Of a stretch of 64,000 nt of DNA, positions 15,992-24,901 are shown piece by piece. Every line of letters begins with the position of its first letter. The first letter of the stretch is position 1. The stretch spans positions 372,001 through 436,000 of the forward strand of contig NZ_CAJYVQ010000012.1 in the NCBI RefSeq assembly GCF_913778665.1. Reading direction: 5' to 3'. A program made the translations under genes and the position numbers. Below the pieces are notes generated by a model. The model saw only the letters and a program-made list of their open reading frames with translations. It did no database searches and had not been told where the DNA came from. This DNA is from an uncultured Stenotrophomonas sp. (lineage in GTDB: Bacteria; Pseudomonadota; Gammaproteobacteria; Xanthomonadales; Xanthomonadaceae).

Positions 15992-16870
15992 ATGCGCCTG
16001 GCCACTGCGCTGCTGGCCCTGCTGATGTGGCTGCCGCTGGCGTCGCAGGGGCAGCAGCTGGCGCCGATTCCGGCGCTGGATTCACCGGTGGTCGATACCA
16101 CCGGCACGCTGGATGCGACGCAGAAGCAGGCGCTGGTGCAGCAGGCGGTCGAGCTGCAGCAGCGCAAGGGCAGCCAGCTGCAGGTGCTGGTGGTGCCCAG
16201 CACCCAGCCCGAGGACATCGCGCAGTACACCACGCGGGTCTTCGACCAGTGGCAGATCGGCCGCAAGGGCGTGGATGACGGGGTGCTGCTGGTCGTGGCC
16301 AAGGAGGACCGGCGCGTGCGCATCGAGCCGGGCTACGGCCTGGAAGGGGCGATTCCCGATGCCATCGCCAACCGGGTCATCCAGGAATACCTGGTGCCGC
16401 GCTTCCGCAGCGGCGACTATGCCGGTGGCATCAGCGACGCCACCGGCGTGCTGGTCAAGCTGATCGACGGCGAAGACCTGCCGGCGCCGGTCAGTGGCCA
16501 TCGCGGGCGCGAGCCCGATGGGGGCGGCGACAGCTGGCTGCTGGCGCTGTTCATCGGCGTGTTCGCCGGCAGCATCCTGCGTGGTGTGTTCTCGCGGGTG
16601 CCGCGCCCGCTGCGCGGCCTGCTCGGTGGCGCCGGTGCGGCACTGGCGGCGTTCCTGTTCACCTCCACGCTGCTGGCCAGCGGCCTGGCCGGTATCGTGG
16701 GCCTGATCGTGGCCATGCTCTCCGGGCACCCGGGCCGCTTTGCCGGCGGCGGTGGCTGGGGCGGTGGCAGCTGGGGCGGCGGCGGCTTCGGTGGCGGGGG
16801 GGGATTCGGCGGCGGCTGGGGTGGCGGTGGTGGCCGGTCCGGTGGCGGCGGTGCTTCGGGGGGCTGGTGA
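15992..16870 (+). CDS. TPM-domain membrane protein, YgcG-like
   Basis: 292 aa. Signal peptide (to about residue 20, SQGQ), TPM domain about 27-155 (VVDTTGTLDATQKQALVQQA, then DDGVLLVVAKEDRRVRIEPGYGLEGAIPDA), two or three membrane helices about 178-245, and a Gly/Trp/Ser-rich tail of about 45 residues (GGGFGGGGGFGGGWGGGGG). Often misannotated as methanol dehydrogenase. Starts three bases after lemA. The glycine tail is a normal feature of this family, not a frameshift artefact. Confidence 0.87.
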   Translation: MRLATALLALLMWLPLASQGQQLAPIPALDSPVVDTTGTLDATQKQALVQQAVELQQRKGSQLQVLVVPSTQPEDIAQYTTRVFDQWQIGRKGVDDGVLLVVAKEDRRVRIEPGYGLEGAIPDAIANRVIQEYLVPRFRSGDYAGGISDATGVLVKLIDGEDLPAPVSGHRGREPDGGGDSWLLALFIGVFAGSILRGVFSRVPRPLRGLLGGAGAALAAFLFTSTLLASGLAGIVGLIVAMLSGHPGRFAGGGGWGGGSWGGGGFGGGGGFGGGWGGGGGRSGGGGASGGW

Positions 16871-17364
16871 TGATCCAACGTCTGTGGCGCCATCTGTTCT
16901 CGCCGTCGGTACGGCGCGCGTTCCCGCCGGCCACGCTGCAGGCGATCACCGAGGCCATCGCCGCCGGTGAGCAGCGCCACGGCGGCCAGGTGATGTTCGC
17001 GGTGGAAGCCGACCTGCCGCTCGACGCGCTGTGGCGGCGGGTCACCCCGCGCCAGGCCGCCGAACATGCCTTCGCCCGCCTGCGCACCTGGGATACCACT
17101 CACAACAACGGCGTGCTGATCTACCTGCTGCTGGCCGACCATGCGATCGAGATCGTCGCCGACCGTGGCCTGCACGGACGGGTCAGCCCGGCGCAATGGC
17201 AGCGGGTCTGTACCCATCTGCGCGAGGGCCTGCGCGGGGCCAACCCGGTGGCGGCGCTGCAGGGCGCCATCGATGAGGTGTCAAGCCTGATCGAAGGGCA
17301 CTTTCCGGCGGCGGCGCGGTCCGAGGATGACGCGTTGCCGGACACCCCGCAGATCCTGGGCTGA
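16870..17364 (+). CDS. TPM-domain protein, short cytoplasmic form
   Basis: 164 aa TPM-domain protein without signal peptide or glycine tail: [54 protein letters not shown] and a C-terminal [21 protein letters not shown]. The ATG at 16870 shares one base with the preceding stop (TGATG); a GTG three bases earlier is also possible. It pairs with the YgcG-like protein and LemA, so three envelope-linked genes are translationally coupled. Molecular role unknown. Confidence 0.85.
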   Translation: MIQRLWRHLFSPSVRRAFPPATLQAITEAIAAGEQRHGGQVMFAVEADLPLDALWRRVTPRQAAEHAFARLRTWDTTHNNGVLIYLLLADHAIEIVADRGLHGRVSPAQWQRVCTHLREGLRGANPVAALQGAIDEVSSLIEGHFPAAARSEDDALPDTPQILG

Positions 17365-17459
17365 ACCCCGTTCTGCGATGTGCGGGCCGACCCGTGCCGA
17401 TGCCGGCCCGGGGCCGGGCCGGGACGCTAAAATGTCCGTACTCCTGCCAGGCGTCTTCC

Positions 17460-18347
17460 ATGATCTATTTCCACGACATCGACCCCATCGCCCTCTCGCT
17501 GGGGCCGATCAAGGTGCATTGGTACGGCATCATGTACCTGCTGGGCTTCACCGCGGCCTGGCTGCTGGGCCGCAAGCGCATCGCCGACGGGCGCCTGCCG
17601 GGCGTCGATGCCAACGGCTTCTCCGACCTGCTGTTCTACGCCATGCTCGGCGTGGTGCTGGGCGGACGCATCGGCTACATGCTGTTCTACGCGCTGGGCG
17701 ATTTCCTGCACAACCCGCTGCTGCTGTTCAAGGTGTGGGACGGCGGCATGAGCTTCCACGGCGGCCTGCTGGGCGTGATCGCGGCCTGCTGGTGGTGGTC
17801 GCGCAAGCACGCGCTGCACTTCTTCGACACCATGGATTTCATGGCGCCTCTGGTGCCGCTGGGCCTGGGCTTCGGCCGCATCGGCAACTTCATCGGCGCC
17901 GAACTGTGGGGCAAGTACACCGATGGCAGCTGGGGCGTGGTGTTCCCGTCGGGCCTGCCGGCGCCGCTGAACCAGCTCGACCACGCGACGCTGCAGGCGC
18001 AGTTCGCCAGCGGCGCACTGAACCAGTTCGCGCGCCATCCGTCGCAGCTGTACGAAGCCTTCCTGGAAGGCCTGGTGATGTTCGTGGTGCTGTGGACGGT
18101 ATCGGCCAAGCCCCGCCATCGTTACCTGATCGGTGGCCTGTTCGCGCTGCTGTACGGCATCTTCCGCTTCGCGGTGGAGTTCGTGCGCATGCCTGACAAC
18201 GGCATCTACGTGGCCTTCGGCTGGCTGACCAAGGGCCAGATCCTGTGCGTGCCGTTGATCGCCTTCGGCCTGGTGCTGCTGGTGATGTCGCGCCGCGCGC
18301 CGGTGCTGCAGCCGCAGCTGCCGGTGGCTACCGAGGGCAAGGCATGA
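17460..18347 (+). CDS. lgt: phosphatidylglycerol-prolipoprotein diacylglyceryl transferase
   Basis: 295 aa inner-membrane enzyme that attaches diacylglycerol to the lipobox cysteine of prolipoproteins. About seven membrane helices; conserved [11 protein letters not shown] at the start, [13 protein letters not shown], the Lgt signature [14 protein letters not shown] and [16 protein letters not shown] at 17460 gives the standard [16 protein letters not shown]-terminus. A TAAAAT -10-like box lies at 17428-17433. Overlaps thyA by four bases (ATGA): lgt-thyA is a common pairing. Confidence 0.95.
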   Translation: MIYFHDIDPIALSLGPIKVHWYGIMYLLGFTAAWLLGRKRIADGRLPGVDANGFSDLLFYAMLGVVLGGRIGYMLFYALGDFLHNPLLLFKVWDGGMSFHGGLLGVIAACWWWSRKHALHFFDTMDFMAPLVPLGLGFGRIGNFIGAELWGKYTDGSWGVVFPSGLPAPLNQLDHATLQAQFASGALNQFARHPSQLYEAFLEGLVMFVVLWTVSAKPRHRYLIGGLFALLYGIFRFAVEFVRMPDNGIYVAFGWLTKGQILCVPLIAFGLVLLVMSRRAPVLQPQLPVATEGKA

Positions 18348-19138
18348 AGCCCTACCTGGACCTGCTCTCGCATGTGCTTGAGCACGGCGCGGAAAAGAGC
18401 GACCGCACCGGCACCGGCACCCGCAGCGTGTTCGGCTGGCAGATGCGCTTCAACCTCAACGACGGCTTCCCGCTGGTCACCACCAAGAAGCTGCACCTGC
18501 GCTCGATCATCCACGAGCTGCTGTGGTTCCTGAAGGGCGACACCAACATCGGTTACCTGAAGGACAACCAGGTGCGGATCTGGGACGAGTGGGCCGATGC
18601 CAACGGCGATCTCGGCCCGGTGTACGGCAAACAGTGGCGCAGCTGGGCCACGGCCGATGGCGGCGCGATCGACCAGATGCAGTGGCTGGTGGACGAGATC
18701 AAGCGCAACCCCGATTCGCGGCGGCTGGTGGTCAGCGCCTGGAACGTGGGCGAGCTATCGCAGATGGCGCTGATGCCGTGCCACAACCTGTTCCAGTTCT
18801 ACGTAGTGGACGGCAAGCTCAGCTGCCAGCTGTACCAGCGCAGCGGCGACATCTTCCTCGGCGTACCGTTCAACATTGCCAGCTACGCGCTGCTGACCCA
18901 CATGGTGGCGCAGGCCACCGGTCTGGGCGTGGGCGACTTCGTGCATACGCTGGGCGATGCGCACCTGTATTCGAACCATTTCGAGCAGGCCCGCGAGCAG
19001 CTGTCGCGCGAACCACGCGCGCTGCCAAAGCTGTGGTTGAACCCGGAGGTGACCGACCTGTTCGGCTTCCAGTTCGACGATATCCGCATCGACGGCTACG
19101 ATCCGCATCCTGCCATCAAGGCGCCGGTGGCGGTGTGA
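18344..19138 (+). CDS. thyA: thymidylate synthase
   Basis: 264 aa, exactly the usual ThyA length. Makes dTMP from dUMP with methylene-tetrahydrofolate. [18 protein letters not shown] (dUMP-binding loop), catalytic Cys in [31 protein letters not shown] and the C-terminal KAPVAV. Overlaps lgt by four bases and is followed six bases later by folA, which regenerates the folate it oxidises. Confidence 0.97.
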   Translation: MKPYLDLLSHVLEHGAEKSDRTGTGTRSVFGWQMRFNLNDGFPLVTTKKLHLRSIIHELLWFLKGDTNIGYLKDNQVRIWDEWADANGDLGPVYGKQWRSWATADGGAIDQMQWLVDEIKRNPDSRRLVVSAWNVGELSQMALMPCHNLFQFYVVDGKLSCQLYQRSGDIFLGVPFNIASYALLTHMVAQATGLGVGDFVHTLGDAHLYSNHFEQAREQLSREPRALPKLWLNPEVTDLFGFQFDDIRIDGYDPHPAIKAPVAV

Positions 19139-19143
19139 GCGCG

Positions 19144-19635
19144 ATGAAGCTGTCGATGATCGTGGCGCTGGACCGCAACCGTGGCATCGGCCAGGGCAAC
19201 GCCATGCCCTGGCACCTGCCGGATGACTTCAAGCACTTCAAGGCACTGACCCTGGGCAAGCCGATCCTGATGGGGCGCAAGACGGCCGAGTCGATCGGCC
19301 GCGTGCTGCCGGGGCGGACCAACCTGGTGCTGACCCGCAGCGGCCAGGTGCCGTTCGAGGGCATGCGCGCGGTGGCGTCGCTGGAGGAGGCGAAGGCGAT
19401 TGCCGAAGGCGAGGGCGCTAGCGAGCTATGCGTCATCGGCGGCGGCGAGATCTTCCGTCAGCTGCTTGACCAGGCCAGTGACCTGTACCTGACCTGGGTC
19501 GATGCCGAAGTACCGGCCGACACCCATTTCCCCGAGGTGGATGTCGCGGTGTGGCAGGACGTGAGCAGCGAGCCGCACCCCGCCGACGAACGACACGCCT
19601 ACGCGTTCCGCTTCGTGCACTACATGCGCCGCTGA
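19144..19635 (+). CDS. folA: dihydrofolate reductase (trimethoprim target)
   Basis: 163 aa. Reduces dihydrofolate with NADPH. IVALDRNRGIGQGNAMPWHLPDD (read as two blocks: GIGQGNAMPWHLPDD carries the catalytic Asp), GRKTAESIGRVLPGR and CVIGGGEIFRQ are standard. ATG at 19144 is chosen; a GTG at 19135 overlapping the thyA stop would add three residues. Forms the thyA-folA pair. Confidence 0.95.
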   Translation: MKLSMIVALDRNRGIGQGNAMPWHLPDDFKHFKALTLGKPILMGRKTAESIGRVLPGRTNLVLTRSGQVPFEGMRAVASLEEAKAIAEGEGASELCVIGGGEIFRQLLDQASDLYLTWVDAEVPADTHFPEVDVAVWQDVSSEPHPADERHAYAFRFVHYMRR

Positions 19636-19691
19636 TCGCGCAGATACCAACGAAAACACCGACGGGAACATCGACTCTACCGGGACTGTCG

Positions 19692-20339
19692 CTACGGCAT
19701 CCGGTAATGGCCGATGATCGTGTGCTGGAACAACAGGTTCTCCTCGTGCGTGCCGCGCGCGATGTTGTGCAGCACCAGCGGGGTGCCATCGGCCAGCCGC
19801 CGGTCGGAGACGATGCCGACATGCAGCAGGCCGTTGCCATTGAGATTCCAGGCCACGATGTCGCCGGCGGCGTAGTTGGCAGCAGAGCCTGTGATCGGTT
19901 GCTGCCATCCCTGCCGCTCGAACCAGCGCATCAGGTTCGGCACGCGGCGATGATCGATGTTGCGGTCCGGTCGTGACAGCCCCCAGATCGCCGGATAGGC
20001 ACTGAAGTTGTCGCGCATGTCTTCATGCACGCGTGCCTGCAGGTCCAGGCCCAGATCGCGCAGGGCGCGCACCACCACGTCGGTGCACACGCCGCGATCC
20101 AGTGGCACGTCGCCGCCGGGATAGGCCAGCACCTGGTAAGCAGGATCGTAGCGGGTGGTCACGCCGATCTGCGCGCGTGCGGCAGCCACCAACGGCGGCG
20201 AAGGCACCTGCGGTTGTGCCGCCGGGTGTGCGGCGTTTTCCGCGGTTGTCGGCGCCGGAGACGAGGCGGGCTGGCAGCCGCTGGCGACTGCCAGTGTCAG
20301 CAGCAGCACCGTCCCTGGTGCCCGGCCCGCGCGCATCAT
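19692..20339 (-). CDS. DUF1287 lipoprotein, NlpC/P60-like fold
   Basis: 215 aa. Lipobox LAVASGC near residue 20 predicts a lipoprotein; a Pro/Ala-rich linker follows, then the DUF1287 domain: YDPAYQVLAYPGGDVPLDRG, a candidate nucleophile Cys in GVCTDVVVRALRDLG and a candidate His in AWNLNGNGLLHVGIVSD. That order suggests a papain/NlpC-like hydrolase acting on peptidoglycan or peptides in the periplasm (inference). ATG at 20339 overlaps the apaH stop by four bases, placing it last in the btuM-to-apaH array. Confidence 0.85.
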   Translation of the reverse strand: MMRAGRAPGTVLLLTLAVASGCQPASSPAPTTAENAAHPAAQPQVPSPPLVAAARAQIGVTTRYDPAYQVLAYPGGDVPLDRGVCTDVVVRALRDLGLDLQARVHEDMRDNFSAYPAIWGLSRPDRNIDHRRVPNLMRWFERQGWQQPITGSAANYAAGDIVAWNLNGNGLLHVGIVSDRRLADGTPLVLHNIARGTHEENLLFQHTIIGHYRMP

Positions 20340-21361
20340 GCCTGCGGCGGGGCGCCGTTGTTGCCTGGGCCTGCGGAGCCACCTCCGCCACCCCCGCCTC
20401 GACGGCGGCGGCGACGCGGTCCACGGTTGCCCGGATTGGCCGCGGGCGTGTTGCCGCCGCCGTGTTCCTTGCCCTGCAAAGCCGCCGCCGGCCGCTCGTG
20501 CGCCGGGCGCGCCGGCGGACGTGCATTGGGAACCGGCGCCGGCACATCGCGGCCTGGCACCTGCACCACGCGCAGTTCGTCGGTGTCCAGCTGCAGCGCG
20601 GTCAGCTTGCCGCCCCACACCGCACCGGTGTCGATGGCGTGCACGCCCTGGGTGATGGTCAGGCCCAGCGCGGACCAATGACCGCAGACAACCTTGAGGT
20701 CACGCTCGACGCGGCCCGGCACTTCGAACCAGGGATACAGCCCCTGTTCCTGCGTGCCCGGCGTGCCCTTGTCCTCGATGCCGATGCGTCCGCGCGGGGT
20801 GCAATAGCGCATGCGGGTGAGCACGTTGATGATCGCGCGCGAGCGGTCGTAGCCGGACAGGTTGGGCGCCCAGCTCGGCTTGTCGCCGTACATGTTGCGG
20901 AACAGCTTGCGATAGCCGGCACCGTGCAGCTGCGCTTCGACTTCGGCCGCGTGCTTCTCGGCCATCTGCGTGGTCCACTTCGGCGCAAGGCCGGCGTGCA
21001 CCATCATCCAGCCCAGCTCGCGGTCCACGTGCACCAGCTTCTGCAGGCGCAGCCATTCGAGCAGTTCGTCGCGGTCTTCGGCCTGCACGATGCGCAGCAG
21101 GTCCGGGTTGACCTTGCGCTGTTCCTCTTCGGTGCGCGCACCGACGGCCAGCAGTGACAGGTCATGGTTGCCCAGCACCACCACGCTGTGTTCGCGCAGC
21201 GAGTGCACCAGCCGCAGTGTTTCCAGCGACTGGCCGCCGCGGTTGACCAGGTCGCCGCAGAACCACAGGGTGTCCTGCGCCGGGTCGAAACGGATCTTCT
21301 CCAGCAATCGCTGGGTGACGTCATAGCAGCCCTGCAGGTCGCCGATCGCCCACACACTCAT
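20336..21361 (-). CDS. apaH: bis(5'-nucleosyl)-tetraphosphatase ApaH with Arg/Gly-rich tail
   Basis: 341 aa; E. coli ApaH is about 280. Symmetrically cleaves Ap4A and also removes Np4 caps from RNA. Metallophosphatase motifs intact: GDLQGCYD, GDLVNRGGQS, LGNHDL and MVHAGLAP. From about residue 279 an extra tail of about 60 residues is rich in Pro, Arg and Gly, ending with GPRRRRRRGGGGGGGSAGPG. Such a basic glycine-rich tail resembles RNA-binding RGG-like regions. Follows apaG by 15 bases, as in enterobacteria. Confidence 0.93.
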   Translation of the reverse strand: MSVWAIGDLQGCYDVTQRLLEKIRFDPAQDTLWFCGDLVNRGGQSLETLRLVHSLREHSVVVLGNHDLSLLAVGARTEEEQRKVNPDLLRIVQAEDRDELLEWLRLQKLVHVDRELGWMMVHAGLAPKWTTQMAEKHAAEVEAQLHGAGYRKLFRNMYGDKPSWAPNLSGYDRSRAIINVLTRMRYCTPRGRIGIEDKGTPGTQEQGLYPWFEVPGRVERDLKVVCGHWSALGLTITQGVHAIDTGAVWGGKLTALQLDTDELRVVQVPGRDVPAPVPNARPPARPAHERPAAALQGKEHGGGNTPAANPGNRGPRRRRRRGGGGGGGSAGPGNNGAPPQA

Positions 21362-21376
21362 CGTTCGGCCTCCGTG

Positions 21377-21760
21377 TCAGTGCAGGGTGCGCGGGATGGC
21401 CAGCACGAAGGGTGCGACCGGCGCGGCAAATTCGGTGCCGTCGTCGGCGACCATGTCGTAGTGGCCCTGCATGGTCCCGTGATCGGTCGCCAGCATGACA
21501 CCGGACGTGTAATGGAAGTCTTCACCGGGACGCAGCCTCGGCTGCTCGCCGATCACCCCGTCACCATCGACATGCTCGACGCGACCGTTGGCATCGGTGA
21601 TGCGCCAGTGGCGTGCGACCAGGCGTGCGGCAACCCGCCCCTGGTTGTGGATGCGGATCGTGTAGGCGAACGCATAGCGGCCGTCTTCCGGCGCAGATTG
21701 ATCGTCGAGGAAGCGCGGCGCGACTTCGACAGAGATGGCATAAACGTCAGCGTTTTCCAT
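21377..21760 (-). CDS. apaG: Co2+/Mg2+ efflux protein ApaG
   Basis: 127 aa single-domain immunoglobulin-like fold protein. ATG at 21760 ([18 protein letters not shown]) gives the normal length. Family core: [44 protein letters not shown] and [13 protein letters not shown]. Lies between rsmA and apaH in the conserved order. Biochemical role is not well defined despite the ion-efflux name. Confidence 0.94.
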   Translation of the reverse strand: MENADVYAISVEVAPRFLDDQSAPEDGRYAFAYTIRIHNQGRVAARLVARHWRITDANGRVEHVDGDGVIGEQPRLRPGEDFHYTSGVMLATDHGTMQGHYDMVADDGTEFAAPVAPFVLAIPRTLH

Positions 21761-21773
21761 ACCGGCAGTGTAA

Positions 21774-22577
21774 TCAGGAGGCATTGGCCAAAGCGATGAA
21801 TTCGGCCACGTCCAACTGTTCGGCGCGGGCATCGGGACGCACGCCGGCAGCGATGAACTGCTCGGCGGACACCACAGTGTTCAGGGCGTTGCGCAGGGTC
21901 TTGCGGCGCTGGCCGAAGGCGGCCTTGACCACGTCGGCAAAGCGCTTGTGGTCGAGGATGTTGATCGTGGCGGGGTCGCGCGGCACCAGCCGCACCACGG
22001 CCGAATCGACCTTCGGCGGTGGCCGGAACGCACCCGGTGGCACCACGAACAGCGAGGTCACCTGGCAGTACGCCTGCAGCATCACGCTGAGGCGGCCATA
22101 GACCTTGCTGCCCGGGCCGGCGGCCATGCGGTCGACCACTTCCTTCTGCAGCATGAAGTGCATGTCGCGGATCACCGCGGCGTGCTCCAGCGCATGGAAC
22201 AGGATCGGCGAGGAGATGTTGTAGGGCAGGTTGCCGACCAGGCGGATCGGCTGGCCGGCGGCCAGTTCGGTGAAATCCACGCGCAGCACGTCGCGGTGGA
22301 CGATGGTCAGCTCGCCCAGCGGTTCGGCGGCGGCAGTCAGCGGTGCGATCAGGTCACGGTCGAACTCGATCACCGTCAGTTTCGGATGCACGCGCAGCAG
22401 CGGCAGCGTGATCGCGCCCTGGCCGGGACCGATCTCGACCAGGCGGTCACCGTCTTTCGGGTTGACCGCCATGACGATCTTGTCGATGTAGTGGCGATCG
22501 GCCAGGAAATGCTGGCCAAGCTGCTTCTTGGCCGGGGCGGTGAACACCGGGCCGGAGGGGGAATGCGGGGAATTCAT
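21774..22577 (-). CDS. rsmA: 16S rRNA dimethyladenosine transferase RsmA/KsgA
   Basis: 267 aa. Dimethylates the two adjacent adenines near the 3' end of 16S rRNA; its loss gives kasugamycin resistance. [18 protein letters not shown]-binding [15 protein letters not shown] and the adenine-N6 motif [15 protein letters not shown] are present. ATG at 22577 (MNSPHS) overlaps the pdxA stop by four bases; a more upstream in-frame start would run further into pdxA. Confidence 0.96.
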   Translation of the reverse strand: MNSPHSPSGPVFTAPAKKQLGQHFLADRHYIDKIVMAVNPKDGDRLVEIGPGQGAITLPLLRVHPKLTVIEFDRDLIAPLTAAAEPLGELTIVHRDVLRVDFTELAAGQPIRLVGNLPYNISSPILFHALEHAAVIRDMHFMLQKEVVDRMAAGPGSKVYGRLSVMLQAYCQVTSLFVVPPGAFRPPPKVDSAVVRLVPRDPATINILDHKRFADVVKAAFGQRRKTLRNALNTVVSAEQFIAAGVRPDARAEQLDVAEFIALANAS

Positions 22578-23554
22578 GTGCTCAGTGTACGTTGCCGCGC
22601 CAGCTGCGCACACAGCGCCGTGGCTGCCTGCAGGCTGGAGGGATTGGCGATGCCGCGGCCGGCCAGGTCCAGCGCGGTGCCATGGTCCACCGCCACGCGC
22701 GGGTAGGGCAGGCCCAGGGTCAGGTTCACCGCCTGCTCGAAGCCGGAATACTTCAGCACTGGCAGGCCCTGGTCGTGGTACATCGCCAGCACGCTGTCGA
22801 AACCGGCCAGCTTGGCCGGCAGGAACGCGGTATCGGCCGGCAGCGGCCCGACCAAGTCCATGCCTTCGGCGCGCAGACGCTGCATCAGCGGGATGATCAG
22901 GTCCAGTTCCTCGCGACCGAGGTGGCCGTCTTCACCGGCATGCGGGTTCAGGCCCAGCACGGCGATGCGCGGCGCCGGCAGGCCGAATTCGCGGCGCAGC
23001 GCGGCGTGCAGGGTGCGCAGTGTGTGTTCCAGGGCGGGGGCGGTGATCGCATCGGCCACCTCGCGCAGCGGCAGGTGGGTGGTGGCCAGAGCCACGCGCA
23101 CGATGGTGTTGGCCAGCATCATCACCACCTTGACCCCGGCCTGTTCGGCCAGCAGCTCGGTGGTGCCGCTGTAGGCGATGCCGCCCTCGTTGATGACCGC
23201 CTTGTGCACCGGGCCGGTCACCACGCCGTGCAGTTCACCGGACAGGCAGGCCTGGCCGGCGCCCAGCAGGGCGCCGATGACAGCGTGGGCATTGGCGGGA
23301 GCGGCTACACCGAAGCGGCTGGGTACGGGATTGGCGACCACACGCAGGCGCAGGTCGCCGGGCGCGCGCGCTTCGGCATCCTCGGGCAGTAGTTGCAGCG
23401 GCAGGTTCAGCGCGACGGCGGCCGCGCGCAGGGTGTCCGGGTCGGCGAAGGCCAACAGCCGGCAGTCTTCACGCGGCTGCTGGACCAGGCGGACACACAG
23501 CTCCGGACCGATCCCGGCGGGCTCGCCCGGTACCAGAGCGAGCTCGGGGCGCAT
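22574..23554 (-). CDS. pdxA: 4-hydroxythreonine-4-phosphate dehydrogenase PdxA
   Basis: 326 aa. Oxidises 4-phosphohydroxythreonine in the DXP-dependent route to pyridoxal phosphate. GEPAGIGPELC near the start, the metal-binding histidines in ATTHLPLREV, LNPHAGEDGHLG and AMYHDQGLPVLK, plus GPLPADTAF, are all conserved. Three bases downstream of surA and overlapping rsmA. Confidence 0.95.
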   Translation of the reverse strand: MRPELALVPGEPAGIGPELCVRLVQQPREDCRLLAFADPDTLRAAAVALNLPLQLLPEDAEARAPGDLRLRVVANPVPSRFGVAAPANAHAVIGALLGAGQACLSGELHGVVTGPVHKAVINEGGIAYSGTTELLAEQAGVKVVMMLANTIVRVALATTHLPLREVADAITAPALEHTLRTLHAALRREFGLPAPRIAVLGLNPHAGEDGHLGREELDLIIPLMQRLRAEGMDLVGPLPADTAFLPAKLAGFDSVLAMYHDQGLPVLKYSGFEQAVNLTLGLPYPRVAVDHGTALDLAGRGIANPSSLQAATALCAQLARQRTLST

Positions 23555-23557
23555 CGG

Positions 23558-24901
23558 TCAGGACTGCGGCGGCGTGGCGGTGTTTTCCGCGCGGTCGCCG
23601 CTGCGGAAGCTGACGTAGGCTTCGCCACGCAGTTCCTGCAGGAAGCGGTTGTACTCGTCTTCCAGCTTGCGGCGGCCGATGGTCTCGCGCACCTGGGCAC
23701 GCTGGTTGTCGTTGGTCACGTCGGTCTGGCGGGTTGCCACCCGCTGCACGATGTGCCAACCGGCATCGGTACGGAACGGCTGGCTGACGCCGCCGTCCTG
23801 GATGCCGGACACCTGCTGGCCGAACGCCGGGCCGAATGCGTCGGCCGGGAACCAGCCCAGATCGCCGCCTTGGCCCTTGCTGTTGTTGTCCTCGGAAGAT
23901 TCCTTGGCCACGGTCTGGAAGTCCGCGCCACCGGCGATGCGGGCGCGCAGGGTATCGATCTTGGCCTTGGCGGCCGCGTCGGTCTGGTGGTCGTCCACGC
24001 GCACCAGGATGTGGCGACCGTGGTACTCGGTGACGGTGTTGGCGCCGGCACTGGCGCTGGCATCACGCACTTCCACCAGCTTCAGCAGCTGGAAGCCGCT
24101 GGGGCCGCGGATCGGGCCGACCACTTCGCCGGGCTTCATCCTTTCCATCATCTGCGCGAAGGCCTGCGGAATTTCATCCAGGCTGCGCCAGCCGAGGTCG
24201 CCGCCTTCCAGCGCGTTGGGGCTGTCCGAATAGCGGACTGCGGCTGCATTGAAGTCCAGCTCACCCTTGTCCAGCAGCGCCTTCACGCCGTCGGCCTTCT
24301 TCTGGCCGGTGGCGATCTGGTCAGCGTTGGCGCCGTCGGGCAGGGCGATCAGGATGTGCGCCAGGTGATACTGGTTGCCGATCGTGGCCTGCTGCTTCAG
24401 CGCGGCATCCACTTCGCCCTCGCTGACGCTGATGCGGCTCTGCGCGAAGCTCTGGCGCAGGCGCTGCACGGTGATCTCGTCACGCACCGACGCCCGGAAA
24501 TCATTGAAATCGATGCCGTCATGGGCCAGGCGCTGGCGCAGGGCGTCCAGGTTCGAGCCGTTCTGCTGGGCGATGGTGTTCATCGCCTGGTTCAGCTCCT
24601 GGTCGCTGACACGGATGCCGCTGCTCTGCGCGCGGGCCACCTGCAGCTTGACCAGCACCAGGCGCTCGAGCACCTGGCGGCTGAGCACGTCTTCCGGCGG
24701 CAGCTGGTTTTCACGGCCGGCGTACTGCGCCTTGATGTTGGCGATCGCACGCTGCAGTTCACTCTGCAGGATGACGTCCTCATCGACGACAGCGGCGATG
24801 CGGTCAAGCGCCTGCGCCTGCTGGGCAAACACCTGCAGGGGGGCGGACACACTGGACACCGCCAGCAGCGAGGCGAGAAGAACGGGGAAGCGCTTGGTCA
24901 T
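23558..24901 (-). CDS. surA: periplasmic chaperone / peptidyl-prolyl isomerase SurA
   Basis: 447 aa. Signal peptide to about residue 27; N-terminal chaperone domain (LDRIAAVVDEDVILQSELQ); two parvulin domains (YHLAHILIALPDG about 175-280 and HGRHILVRVDDH about 290-395), and a short C-terminal tail. Escorts unfolded outer-membrane proteins, including LptD, through the periplasm. Overlaps lptD by four bases. Confidence 0.95.
   Translation of the reverse strand: MTKRFPVLLASLLAVSSVSAPLQVFAQQAQALDRIAAVVDEDVILQSELQRAIANIKAQYAGRENQLPPEDVLSRQVLERLVLVKLQVARAQSSGIRVSDQELNQAMNTIAQQNGSNLDALRQRLAHDGIDFNDFRASVRDEITVQRLRQSFAQSRISVSEGEVDAALKQQATIGNQYHLAHILIALPDGANADQIATGQKKADGVKALLDKGELDFNAAAVRYSDSPNALEGGDLGWRSLDEIPQAFAQMMERMKPGEVVGPIRGPSGFQLLKLVEVRDASASAGANTVTEYHGRHILVRVDDHQTDAAAKAKIDTLRARIAGGADFQTVAKESSEDNNSKGQGGDLGWFPADAFGPAFGQQVSGIQDGGVSQPFRTDAGWHIVQRVATRQTDVTNDNQRAQVRETIGRRKLEDEYNRFLQELRGEAYVSFRSGDRAENTATPPQS

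Noticed and set aside
16741..16869. Poly-glycine coding stretch as a frameshift or low-complexity error
   Set aside because: A Gly-rich tail is a normal feature of YgcG-type TPM proteins, and the frame stays open to a clean overlap with the next gene.
19666..19680. Half SMAG sequence (TCGACTCTAC) after folA
   Set aside because: No pairing arm is present; at most a truncated relic.
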